Source of the DNA: Oikopleura dioica
Taxonomy: Eukaryota > Chordata > Appendicularia > Copelata > Oikopleuridae
Direction: 5' to 3'
Assembly (NCBI GenBank): GCA_907165135.1
Contig: OU015568.1
Coordinates: 8,068,501 to 8,132,500 of the forward strand
DNA length: 64,000 bases
Shown here: piece after piece, positions 23,037-33,486 of the stretch
Numbering within the stretch: position 1 is the stretch's first letter
Layout: every line of letters starts with the position of its first letter
The notes under the pieces: generated by a model
The model's database searches: none
Told to the model about the DNA's origin: nothing
Seen by the model: only the letters and a program-made list of their open reading frames with translations
Position numbers and translations under genes: made by a program

Positions 23037-24901
23037 ATGAACTCAAAAATCATTTTTCTCCTATTTTTTAAAAGAGAATGTTTCGGTGCGATTCCAACAG
23101 TGGAGGAAGCAAGTTCTTTGGTGAAATTCGGCCCTGGTACTTTGAATCAATGTCAAAACTTCAGGCAAAGTTTTTCGACAAACGATGATGGGACGCGAGT
23201 TTATGTCATAGAATCGAGCCATCCGTACTCAAACGATGAGCATTGTGTGCAGGTTGTTGGAGACGAAAATTGCTCAAAGATAAAGTTTCAAATCACGGAA
23301 TTTGCCATCGAAGATGAGGATCCAGGAGATGACTACAGACATGGGGATGGGATCTCGCACTGTGAGTTTGATGCATTTCAGATTTCTTGGAAGGATAATG
23401 GATTCTACAAGTAAGCATTCTACTCGCCTTCATATTATGTAACTACCTTTAGTACGACCGGACGACTTTGCGAGAAAATAACGGAACTAGACAATCCTCC
23501 TCCAAGGCAAGGACGAGTATCTGATTACGAAGGTGAAATTTCAGCGGTACTTTTTCACCGATAACTATTATAGGAAATGACCCAGACGAGTTAGGCTTCT
23601 ATAGGCGATGGAATACTATTCATGGAAATTGGTTCGCCATCTACTTTTCGACAGATGCTGCAACAGTTCTTCATGGCTTCAAAGTTGAATGGATGTGCGC
23701 GATGAAAGTTGAGGAAGATGCCTTACCTGAAGATGCTGTCGATGAATCAGGTAAATTTGAAATAAAATAACTTTTAAAAATTGAGTTTCAAATGATCTTG
23801 TAGTGAGGTCAGAAGAAGAGTTAGGGATGTACGAATGCGACAAAGAAGGATACGAAGTCCTGGACACTGAGAATCATCATATGGGAGAGCTAAACGGAAC
23901 ACCGGTCTACAATGGTTTATATAATTTCGACAGTCCCGGATTATATTTTATGACGAAAGAGTCCGGTCGCTGGACTTATAGAATGGAGCTTCTTTACGAT
24001 TCAGAAGAACTAGGTTAGCATAGACATCATATAAAGAGTCTTTTACTCATTTTTAGCGTGGGTGATCCGAGGTGCTCGAGCTGTACCGAGATTCGGTGGT
24101 TTCGATTATCCACCAGAAGAATGGCGAACACGCTTTGTCCTCGAGTCCGACCAAGCATGTCCTTCAAATGGCAATTGGTTTTTCGTGGATAATTTCAGAT
24201 ATCGACACGATGCTACTCTGCGTGTCATTCCTCAACAAAAAATTAGCGAGTTCGAAAGGTCAAATCTTCCGGACATGGATTCCCAGAATACAACTGCAGT
24301 CAATGACGTTGAAACAACTGCGTTACCGTTGTTCGACTACACAATTCAGACAAATGAAGATAACTCTACCACAGGAATCGAAGACCGGAGGCTTACAACG
24401 GGTTCTGTAGCTTCATTAGAAGTTACAACGAAAGCAGATTTGGAAGAAGTTGGCACACCAAATTCAAGAGCAAATTCAACAACAGCAAAATCATTAACGA
24501 CAACAACAGCAGCACCCACTGCTGAGCCAAAGTCAGCTACAACAACGCAGATGACAACGCACACAACTACAACTACAACAACAACGACGACGACACCAAC
24601 GAGAACGACAACAACAACAACGACCACAACGAGAAGACGACGCACAACTCCTCGACAAGCGACAAGAAGACACCTGAGAACACGGACAACAACAATTCCG
24701 AGAACAACTACTAAGCGATCTGTAACAACATCATTAGATAATATTTCAGGTAAATCAAGATCTTTGCTTTCAATTCAATGGCAATTTTTAGCGACTGAAG
24801 AAATTGGGAGCAACGGAGTCAGCATTTGGATAGTTTTAGGCATCATTCTCGCCTGTTGCATTGTTGTCATCCTTGTTTTCGACATCTGCAAGAAGTGTTA
24901 A
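23037..24901 (+). CDS. CUB-like domain type I membrane protein with Thr-rich mucin stalk
   Basis: The start MNSKIIFLLFF gives a short hydrophobic leader. The ectodomain has CUB-like spacing: an early CQNF Cys, then EHCVQVVGDENCSKIKFQI and DGISHCEFDAFQI with a following aromatic strand. CEKITE and further Cys pairs follow in a second unit (MYECDKEGYEVLD ... DQACPSNGNWFFVDNFRY). A long Thr-rich stretch of ACA/ACG codons (about 24470-24720) looks like an O-glycosylated stalk. An in-phase intron then leads to one membrane span (VSIWIVLGIILACCIVVILVF) and a four-residue tail (CKKC-type end). Six exons are separated by introns of 41-53 nt. It is probably a surface or matrix-binding protein; the ligand is unknown. 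An upstream in-frame start at 22950 is less likely because it would bury the leader. Confidence 0.7.
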
Positions 24902-25254
24902 ATCAATTAGAAATAAACGAAACTGAAAAAGATTCCGATTTGAATTTGCTTTTGATAGGAAACGCTCTTTATTTGTTCAAGATTAGGCCTATTGTTAGAA
25001 CTTGTGGACTTACGTCTATTCACATCTGTGTTTATTCTTGCCAATTCTGACGAGCTCGTTGTGGATTAATTGAAATTTTGGATCGAACAAGGAGTAAAGC
25101 TGTTTGGCGAATTTAACCACTTGTGGTGCAGTTTAGCGTTCAATAAGCCACTCGGAAGGGCATCAACTGCGCCCGAACACGCTTCCATCACCACGGAAAC
25201 AGAGAAATCCAAATTCCACTCTCCGTAATTTACTTTCCCTTTTTCGACTTTTTG

Positions 25255-28200
25255 ATGATGCCGCCGACGTAAAATTATCAAAGAGATGATTGAATATTTG
25301 TAAGCTTATAAATAAAACCGAAGAGATGAAAATTTAATTAAGAGGATCAGAAGTAAACGAAAAAGCTCATGGTTTTGGTCTGCAAAAATGCGAAGAATTT
25401 TCGCACTCTGGTTGGTGGAAAGATGGAAGGCCAAATGGGTTCGGCCTAAGAATTTATTCCGACAACACTGTTGATATTGGAGTATGGGAAGATCAGGAAA
25501 GGATTGCCTTCACAATATCTTTATGTTACGAACAAAAAAGTGATCCAAAAAGACTTTGATTCAAACTGCCACAATTTACCCAAAAGGTCTCCAATATCTG
25601 ATGGACAAGAAATACGGTCGTCTCGAGGCATTTGCTCATGCCAAGGTCAACTGTCAGAAGATGATCAGGAAATTTGACTTGGAAGAGCCCGTTTATACAG
25701 ATGTCACTTCTAGCAAGAAAGCGTTTTCCTCGATGATGAGAAAAATGAAATCGAGAAGGTCGAAAGTTCACTTTCTCTCAGGCAGATTTTGATAAATCAA
25801 AGATATAAGTGTTAGTATTAGTACAGGAACAGGTGCTTGTCCCGATGTGCAAACTTTTCTCATATGAAATGTCAAAATCGTGTGCAGCTTGAGACAGTAT
25901 TTGCGGACGCAGGATTGTGTATCGAAACCGTTGGGGAAGGCAAGGAAACGGCAACAGGACTTTGATATATCACAGGATCAGCATATCTTGAATCTATCTG
26001 AGGAGTCTTCTATTCATAGTTCCTTTTGGAATGAAGGTAAATTGTCATTATTCGAATTTATTTCTTATAAAAAAAATTAGTTCGATCTCTTGATAAAACT
26101 GGTGGAAACACATTCGATGCACTTCGTTTAGTCAAATCCTTTCCACCAGGTCCTCTCACAAAAAAGGGGTGTAGGGCGCCCAGGTTCACAATTGTGAACC
26201 CGGTTCACAATTTTGTGAACCCGGTTCACAATCTGTGTGAACCCGGTTCACAAAATTTTTAAAAGTATGAAATCAGGGGTCTGTATGCGCTCCGCGCCTG
26301 ATTTCTTAGAGAAACTCATTTTTGACGTTATGAGCTTTCTTTACAACCGCGCCTTCAGTCAATTTCAGTCACTTTTTTTGACCGAAATTGTGAACCAGGT
26401 TCACAAAATTGTGAACCGGGTTCACAAAATTGTGAACCAACCGATTGTGAACCTGGGCGCCCGCCACCCCAAAAAAGATAAGCAGTGCTCTAGACCTGAT
26501 TTCCTCCAAAAACTTTCCAGAGTTCTATCAGGTATCAGACAAAATATAAAAAACAATCAGCATTGTTTTCAGCTACTAAGGCAAGGCCTCAACCCAAATT
26601 CACGAGATCTGCTCGGATATTCCCTTCTTCACGCATCTGTTTTCACAAACAGTGCTCGCACTATTCAAATGCTATTGACTGCTGGTGCCATCTCACAGGA
26701 AGCGTTATGTCAACTCAACGGATAAAGAATACTGTAACATTGTCAGTATAAGTTTGTTGTATCAACAAGCATCGACCAAACGCATAACAGACATGCTTGG
26801 ATTTCACGCCATTGCACTTGGCAGTTTTCCTTCATTACCAGTCGCGGTTGGCGCATTTGATCAAGTTTCTGCCTGTTGAAAGCTCAGAAAAAGGAGATAT
26901 GGATAGACAAGACTCTGAAATTGACTCTGCTTACGGATCGCACGAAACAAGTCGCATCACGAGCTCGAGATACACGAAGAGACCGCGGTCATCTAAGTTC
27001 TCATCTATTCAAAGTACGCCAAGAAAACTTAATCGACCAAGAAGTACTCCGTCGCGATTTTCCCTCGTCAGAGAGCGTCCGTGTCGCCCTGCCGAGAGCT
27101 TTAAAAACATCATCAGTTTATTTCTCCGCGTTGGAATAATCGAGAAGCAGGCATCTAATGAAATTCCTCCTCTTCTATTCTACCCCGTGCTCGCAAAAGA
27201 TGAAGAAATCACCCGCGCGATGCTGCTATCCGGTGCCGAGACGTCGGATTGTTTTCTTCAGGACGGAATACTGCTGGAAGCAATAACGTTATCGCCAGAA
27301 ACGACGGCGGATATAACTGCCATGTTGGTTTATTCACGCGCCGTTGCTAGTAGACCTGCTCGTCTGTCAACACCGCCGGACAGGGTCAACAAGAAAGTTC
27401 GGCTGAATTTATCGCAGAAGATTACGCCCGAGTTTAGCAGTGCTTTGTTTAGATGTGCTAAGGGCGGACACATCGACCAGTGTATAAGCCTGATTCTAAG
27501 TGGATCTGATATCAACGAAGAGTTCAACGGAAACTCTGTTCTGGGGGTCGCCATTTTGAACGGCCATTATGAACTTGTTGTTGAGCTGATTAAACTCGGT
27601 GCAGATCCATCTTCAACCGAATCAAACGGAGGAAACCCTGTTGGTCTTGTTCTCCACCCATCGACAGATCATCTATTCACCATCACTCAAAAGATAGAGC
27701 TGGTAAATCTTCTGGTAGAATCAGGAGCCAAGGTCTATTCAAAATGCAAACTGCGACAAAAATCAACAAGTTTCATCAATACCATCGACTTCATTGATAA
27801 ATCCTATCATCCGAAATATGGAAATCCGCCATTGAGAGGTGGCTTCTTCTCCGAACTCACTCAAGACGAGAAAAGAAATTACTTGGCAAGGGGAGAGTTT
27901 CAGTCTTATCTTCTGTCGATTCTCAAAGAACAACTGACTGAATTGGCTCATGCAAAAGATCCTAAAGGTAGAAAATTAGTTGAAGATAGTGAAATTATTA
28001 GATAATTCTAGCTCTCTCTGCTTGTTTTGAATGTGGAACCGCGAGTAAGAAGCTTGTCCCTGATTCTCATTTCAAAGTCATCGCCTTTTGCGGGTATGAA
28101 AATTTCTAGTTATCAAATATTCATCCTTTTAGGTCAAAATGCAGAAAGCTGTTTTGGCGATCGAACCCGAGCAGGACAAAAATCATCAGTAGAAAGCGAA

Positions 28201-28265
28201 AAGTTTTCAACTTCGAGCCATTTTTCCTGCAAAGTAATCTTATCGACAACTATTCCTACAATTGA
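25255..28265 (+). CDS. ANKMY1-like protein: MORN-like motifs, ankyrin repeats, MYND zinc finger
   Basis: The order of motifs identifies the family. First come MORN-like repeats (AHGFGLQKCEEFSHSGWWKDGRPNG). Ankyrin repeats follow (GLNPNSRDLLGYSLLHASV, DFTPLHLAVFLHY, NSVLGVAILNGHYELV with ELIKLGADPSS). Last is a C-terminal MYND-type finger (CFECGTASKKL...FCGSKCRKLFW), reached through in-phase introns after 27966 and 28092. A polar linker with RSSKFSSIQSTPRK sits in the middle. Relatives are linked to cilia and to protein scaffolding. Exon 1 (25255-25268, ATGATGCCGCCGAC) fits the phase but is tentative. The junction between 26715 and 26795 has no GT donor in the required phase. The foldback element at 26166-26470 falls inside an intron. 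AATAAA lies near 28323. Confidence 0.7.
26166..26470. repeat. Foldback element built from GGTTCACAA/TTGTGAACC palindromes
   Basis: The left end GGGGTGTAGGGCGCCCAGG and the reverse complement of the right end (GGGGTGGCGGGCGCCCAGG) form terminal inverted repeats. Each is followed by three or four head-to-tail copies of a palindrome of the type GGTTCACAA..TTGTGAACC. Both flanks carry AAAAAA, a possible 6-bp target duplication. The unique centre contains a GAAATCAGG...CCTGATTTC hairpin. It lies inside an intron of the ANKMY1-like gene. Confidence 0.8.
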
Positions 28266-28347
28266 AAGAAGTGTGTGTTCTTTGTTTCATATTTTCTGCC
28301 CTACGATTGTACCTAAAAGTTCAAATAAACTCCTGTTGCATGTTCAT

Positions 28348-30138
28348 TTATTCTTCGCAAAGATCAGTTCCGGAAATGAGAGTGTCGGTGTAATGGAGAG
28401 CTGTCAATGACTTGAGGAGTGAGCAGGTTTGATCTGCGGGAGAGAACGTCCAGGATCGACATGTTGGGATGAGGTCACAGATCTTCGAGCAGTTTGATGA
28501 GCTCTGAACGGTGGGAATCGGATCTGCTGATCCCCAAGTGATGAGGTCGGAGTTCGAAAACCAGCCCTGCTCGAACTCTTGATTCTTCATCAGACTTTTT
28601 ATCGGATTCGCGACTTGTTGAGAGCGATTTGCCATTTATAAGGCTTTGTGAGTTTGCAAATCCGTTCCAGAATTCTGATTGACACTGAACAGGAGCGCTA
28701 ACATAATCTTCATCGTCTTCAATATTTTCAGGCGCGGAGGAATCTTTCAGATAGCAGCGGTTATCAGCTCGAAAGCTTATGGATACATTATCAGATTGTC
28801 TTAAACACACAGTACCTAACAAAATCGCATCCGTCAACATTTCGGCAGATCTCGAGACAGGTAAACACATCGGGGACTTCGTAAATGGCTCTTCTTCCGG
28901 TCAATGAATCAGAAGAATAGTAGGATGTGTAGTCAAAACCAGGTTTCTAAAATAAATGTTTTTGTCAAAAATAACCTTTATTCATACACCTCGCACTGAA
29001 AGCATCCATCAGATTTTCCAACAAAAGAAATTCCGTCTTGGTCGTATTCAAGTCCATCTAATGACGTGAATAACTCACAACTGTGATCTTCGCTATTCCA
29101 CGTGAAGTACTCGCAGCCTTGCTGGCTGTGAAGCTTGCAGTGGCTTTGGCAACCTTTTGCTGTGTAGACATTTTCGATATGATCGATAGAGTTGCCAGTG
29201 AAGATGCCAGGGCTAAAATGGGACTACGAATGGAAGGATTTAGTGTCTTACTTTATCGCTGCATTTTCTACAAAACATCCTTTTGAGTTTGATTCATCTT
29301 CAAATTGGATGATTTCTACAGTTTTCTTCGAAGAAGCCGTTGGTTGAAGTTGAATACGGTTGTTCTCTCGGACATTTACAGGGTATCTCGGCAGAACTTC
29401 AGGCTCCTCGAATTCATATTTCCCGGTAGTCGTCGTTGATTGCAACTCTGCATAAGGCCTCTTTGATGCAATTGCATCAGCAGCTTGTTGTTGCTTCTGG
29501 GTCATTATTTTCTGGAGAAGAGCTCGTTGATCACTGACTTCTTTCTGCACCTGTTGCAAAATTTTTAGTTTTTCTTCAAGTTTTTGAGCAAGAATCGCGT
29601 TTTGACTGGAGATCGCTTGTTGATCTTGGAATTGAAGATTCGAAATTTGGTTTGAGAGGCTTTGTTGTTGATGGTAAAATGAGTCGTCGCGCGCTTGATT
29701 TGGAGACATGTTGTTGTGATTTAAATATGCGTTTGCTTGTTGCTGGAAATGACTTTGGCCGGCTTGAATTTGATTTTGAGGCTGGTATTGATTCTGATAG
29801 AACTCGCGTTCGCGTTGGTGAGCTTGGGCCCATTGTTGGTTGAGTTGCGCTTGGGCAGCATTCGTCGCCGTAATTCTTGATGGTTGATAAATATCAAGAG
29901 CGGCTTGAGAAGCATACTGCTGGTTGAGTAACGCTTGCTGAGCTATAAGCGGTTCTATTTCATTTTGATAGAATTCCTGCTGCTCGATCGGTCGTGGCCT
30001 TGGTCCGCGCTCCATCGATTCTATCTGGTCTCTAGAAATAACTCGGCCGTATGGAACATCACTTCCGTGCCCATCGTTGTTCAGATCATGAGCCTCTTGA
30101 GCGGCAGTGATCGCTAGTAAACTCTGGAAAAGCTTCAT
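28348..30138 (-). CDS. Secreted Gln-rich coiled-coil protein with PAN/apple domains
   Basis: The start MKLFQSLLAITAAQEA is a signal peptide. The first exon (about 290 codons) is Gln- and Asn-rich with predicted coiled coil (QKLEEKLKILQQVQKEVSDQ). In-phase introns follow, leading to three PAN/apple-like modules. They show GCQSHCKLHSQQGCEYFTWN, TCLEICRNVDGCDF then VSFRADNRCYLK, and NCSKICDLIPTCRSWTF with the end GTDLCEE. PAN modules bind proteins or carbohydrates, so an extracellular matrix or house-type structural protein is likely. A TATA box lies 43 nt upstream of the ATG. The junction near 28620-28680 is unresolved: the second and third modules are in different frames, and either a 68-nt GT-AG or a 49-nt GA-AG intron would join them. 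Confidence 0.7.
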
Positions 30139-30180
30139 ACAGTCAAGTTCTATTTCTAAGCTTGATTTATTTCAATTCTT

Positions 30181-30189
30181 GTTTATATA
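30181..30189 (-). promoter_or_regulatory. TATA box of the PAN-domain gene
   Basis: TATATAAAC on the minus strand lies 43 nt upstream of the ATG at 30138. Confidence 0.55.
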
Positions 30190-30310
30190 CCAAGATCAGA
30201 CGATCAGAGAGCAAACAAATGAATTGATGTCAGAGGGATGACTGAGCTAATAATTGTGCGTAATAGATTGTCTGGTTTATTAAAAAAAGCCGTTGAATAA
30301 ATGGAAGATT

Positions 30311-30702
30311 TTAAGCAGGGATGTAGCATTCACTGTCTTCGGGGAGGTTAAAGGGCCAGTCGCATTCGCCACTAACTGGGTTGTAAACTGCACCAGGGGC
30401 GCACCAAAACTGATCAAGAGTTAAGAAAGAAAGATGATAGATCTTTACCTTGTCAGCCCAGATGCCCTCATCCCAGCAAAGATAGTAAGCGTCGCAGTCC
30501 TTGAAGGATGGGTAGAATCCGTCTGGGCAGTAGCCAGTTCCAGGGAGAGCTTCTGGGGTACCTAAGCGGCAGGTCAGTAATGATGATGGTCTTTACAACG
30601 TTTTATACCTTGGCAGGCGTTGTGGCAGAAAGCGAGGGCCTCGGGATCGTGTGGGACCTCGTCGGTGGCAAGAGCAAGACCAAAGAGTGCGAAAAGTTTC
30701 AT
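30311..30702 (-). CDS. Secreted single-domain chitin-binding (peritrophin-A/CBM14) protein
   Basis: Three exons join in phase into about 101 residues. The start MKLFALFGLALATDE is a signal peptide. The mature part DEVPHDPEALAFCHNACQG is shared almost verbatim with the paralogues at 30971 and 32020. It is followed by one six-Cys peritrophin-A type module: GYCPDGFYPSFKDCDAYYLC, then FWCAPGAVYNPVSGECDWPF, ending SECYIPA. Such modules bind chitin or related glycans outside the cell, for example in gut lining or filter structures. A TATA-like GCATAAAAC lies 46 nt upstream. Confidence 0.85.
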
Positions 30703-30747
30703 TTTTGTAATTCTCTGTGAATGAATTCTGAGCTGTACTGCATGCGA

Positions 30748-30756
30748 GTTTTATGC
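30748..30756 (-). promoter_or_regulatory. TATA-like box of the single-domain chitin-binding gene
   Basis: GCATAAAAC on the minus strand lies 46 nt upstream of the ATG at 30702, similar in spacing to the paralogue's TATAAAAA. Confidence 0.4.
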
Positions 30757-30970
30757 ACCAGAAACTGCTGCATCATCATGATTTTATGGAAAAATATATA
30801 TTTCGTAGAGATGAACAAACAAAAGCCATGATGGGAAGTGTTTCAGGTGGTTAGTGGATTCTTTCATCTTCTCAACGCGTGATTGTAAAACCTGCTAGAC
30901 ATAATTGCGAGGAAAATTTATTGAAAAGAAATGAATAAAAGTTTGATCACAGGTTTAACGTAATAGTTCA

Positions 30971-31649
30971 CTACTTTGCTGGTACATAGCACTCGTGATC
31001 TTCCGGAAGATTAAATGGCCAGTCGCATTCTTTTGTAACAGGGTTGTAGACGGCGCCTGGCGCACACTGATATTTCTCTCCAATTTCTCCATCAGCCCAG
31101 CAGAGGTAGTAAGCATCGCAGTCTTTGTGAGAAGGATAGAAACCATTAGGGCAGATGCTGGAGTCTGGGCAATTTGGATTGGGGACGAGATCTTCCTCTG
31201 CACAAGCGATAGGAGAAGCCCCACGATCTTTTCCAGGGGCTACTTCTCCACAGGGAGTTTTGCAACAATCAATCGGGATCGGATCTTGAGCTTGAGCAGC
31301 AGCGGGAATAAAGCATTCGTTATCCTGAGGAAGATTGAATGGCCAGTCACATTCGCCTGTTGCAGGATTGAAGACGGCGCCAGGGCTACACCAAAACTAG
31401 AATTTAATTGAAAATAAAGGGGATTAGAATTCAATCGTGTACTTTGTCTGCCCAGTTGCCAGAGTCCCAGCAGAGATAGTAGGTATCACAGTCTTTCACC
31501 GATGCGTAAAATCCATCGTGGCAATATCCTGTATCGGGATATCCGATGTCTGTTCCTCTGCAAGCATTGTGGCAGTAAGCCAGAGCTTCTGGATCGTGTG
31601 GAACCTCGTCGGTCGCAAGGGCAAGTCCGAAAAAGCCGAAAAGTTTCAT
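30971..31649 (-). CDS. Secreted two-domain chitin-binding (peritrophin-A/CBM14) protein
   Basis: Two exons join in phase. The signal peptide (MKLFGFFGLALATDE) and the DEVPHDPEALAYCHNACRG segment match the flanking paralogues. The first CBM14 module (GYCHDGFYASVKDCDTYYLC, then FWCSPGAVFNPATGECDW) and the second (ICPNGFYPSHKDCDAYYLC, then YQCAPGAVYNPVTKECDW) are separated by a linker with its own Cys pair (DCCKTPCGE). The stop TAG is immediately followed by TGA. The second module resembles the single module of the neighbour more than it resembles the first, consistent with local duplication of modules. The TATA box is 38 nt upstream of the ATG. Confidence 0.87.
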
Positions 31650-31686
31650 TTTCTTTCAGTTTGTCTCACAAGGACCAAGAAACTCG

Positions 31687-31694
31687 TTTTTATA
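31687..31694 (-). promoter_or_regulatory. TATA box of the two-domain chitin-binding gene
   Basis: TATAAAAA on the minus strand lies 38 nt upstream of the ATG at 31649. Confidence 0.55.
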
Positions 31695-32019
31695 CTAAAA
31701 TTACTGCAGTTTTCTATGGAAAAACATATTTTCAAAAGGTCGACATTGAGTTCATCTTTGAGACGATCAAATAGAAAAATCAGTCGTCTGATTAGAAAAG
31801 AACTTGTATCGAAAACAAGTCCATATAATTTTCCATCTACAATATTTGATCATCTTCATTTTCAACGCAACAGACGACCACGCTCACGCAAATTACAGAG
31901 CCAACATAACATTCAAAATCAAATGGCGATTTTTATGAAAAGCAATCATATGTTGATTTTTTCTAAATAAAAGAATCGCGAAATCCGCTCACCAAGCACT
32001 TTTCAATTCACAAGAAAAA

Positions 32020-32404
32020 ATGAAGATTTTCGCACTTTTCGGTCTTGCTTTCGCTACCGACGAGGTTCCTCATGATCCCGAGGCGCTTGCATTCTGCCAC
32101 AATGCTTGTCAAGGTAGATTCAAACAACTCAAGCACAAATATAATGAGATAAGGTCGGCCGGACGCATTAGTCGACACCGGCTACTGTCCAGATGGCTTC
32201 TACCCCTCTTTCAAGGACTGCGATGCTTACTACCTGTGCTGGGATGCTGGAAACTGGGGCGACAAGGTATTGTTAAGAAAGAGATTAAACTAGTCTAACT
32301 TTTAGTTCTGGTGCGCTCCGGGAAATGTCTTCAACCCAATTACAGGCGAATGCGACTGGCCATTTAACCTTCCCGAAGATAGCGAATGCTACATTCCTCT
32401 CTAA
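32020..32404 (+). CDS. Secreted single-domain chitin-binding (peritrophin-A/CBM14) protein, divergent copy
   Basis: Three exons join in phase at the same intron positions as the copy at 30311. The start is MKIFALFGLAFATDE, then DEVPHDPEALAFCHNACQG and one CBM14 module: GYCPDGFYPSFKDCDAYYLC, then FWCAPGNVFNPITGECDW, ending SECYIPL. It is transcribed away from the two minus-strand paralogues, with 370 bp between the opposed starts that may hold a shared control region. An AATAAA lies about 15 nt past the stop. Confidence 0.87.
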
Positions 32405-32464
32405 CTTTTCTTTCCGAAATAAAAGTACACGATAATCATTCTATATTTCACATGGCTATCAATT

Positions 32465-33011
32465 TTAATTCGAGACTTCAGATAAAAATTTCTCAGCAAG
32501 TCGATTTGATTTGCGGGTAATTTTGTTTCTCAATCGTTGAGTTGTGAGACAGTCTGAGACCGAGGCGAAGCGGGATAGAATTTCGCCGCTGGTTTTCGGA
32601 AGAGGGTCTCCATTTGGTTCCATCAATCTTAAATTCAGATAGAAAGTGCTATCGATCGCAAACTTACTGGTCGTAGCAAGACTCCAGGCAAACTGGATCT
32701 TCTTGGCATTCTGCGAAAGCTTTGGTGGCGAAATTCTTGAGTTCCACAAATTTATTCAACAATCGAGGACCTCTTCTTTTCATTGTATTTTTCTCTACTT
32801 GTTCGGCGAAAATGCTTTCAGAAATTTTTCCATAAATTTGCTAAAAATAACGCATCATTTCAATAGTTTTGGCAATTCTTACGAATAATTGAAGGCCTGT
32901 TTTCTGAGCGATCAAAATATCGAATAAAGATGGCTGTGTGTCAACCCTCTGAGCTTCTGTTTCAAACTCTTGGGCGGCGGAAAACGCAAAAAGTGCAATA
33001 CTTATTTTCAT
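32465..33011 (-). CDS. Small secreted protein of unknown family
   Basis: Three exons join in phase into about 155 residues. MKISIALFAFSAAQEF is a signal peptide. The rest is Glu/Lys-rich and probably helical, with four Cys (FAECQEDPVCLESCYDQ and SDCLT) but no motif that I know. It converges on the chitin-binding gene at 32020, with only 60 bp between the two stops. A TATA-like GGATAAAAGG sits about 52 nt upstream (33063-33072). It may belong to the same group of secreted products as its neighbours, but that is inference from position. Confidence 0.75.
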
Positions 33012-33486
33012 GCTTGTTATCCCTTTTTTCAGGCAAAAGTGAAGGGAGGCCCCGGTTTACTCCCTTTTATCCTTATTTTTGGCAATGATTCAGCGCGTCG
33101 GTTTAAGGTGGCGCTCGGACGGCGCTTACCATGATTGATCACGAGAAATTGAGAAGGCGCTCCAATTACTCTCGTCACACATACAAGTGGTTAGATTCGA
33201 GTGGGTACAGCTGATTTGGTCCGTCAGAAAACTAGGCTTTGGAATTTCTTCTTGAGAACTTTTTGGTTCAATTTAGTGTCAAGGTTAAATTTGCTGATCC
33301 TTACTACTATAATAAACAAGAATATTCGCCGACGAGTAACAAATTGTGCTGTATGGATTCTAAACAAAGTCAAACAGCCAATGTGCGAAAAATTTGCATT
33401 TCGCTGCTTCTTGTAATCTGTGCTGGAATTGTGCTGGAGCGGCGGCGAGAAGTTCAAGAAACAATTACACGAGAAACGATATAAAA

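Noticed and set aside
24346-24645. Val-rich 99-codon frame on the minus strand
   Set aside because: It is the reverse reading of the ACA/ACG Thr repeat in the mucin-like stalk.
26166-26470. CRISPR-like array of GGTTCACAA repeats
   Set aside because: The repeats are short palindromes arranged as two inverted arms in an animal intron, with no regular unique spacers.
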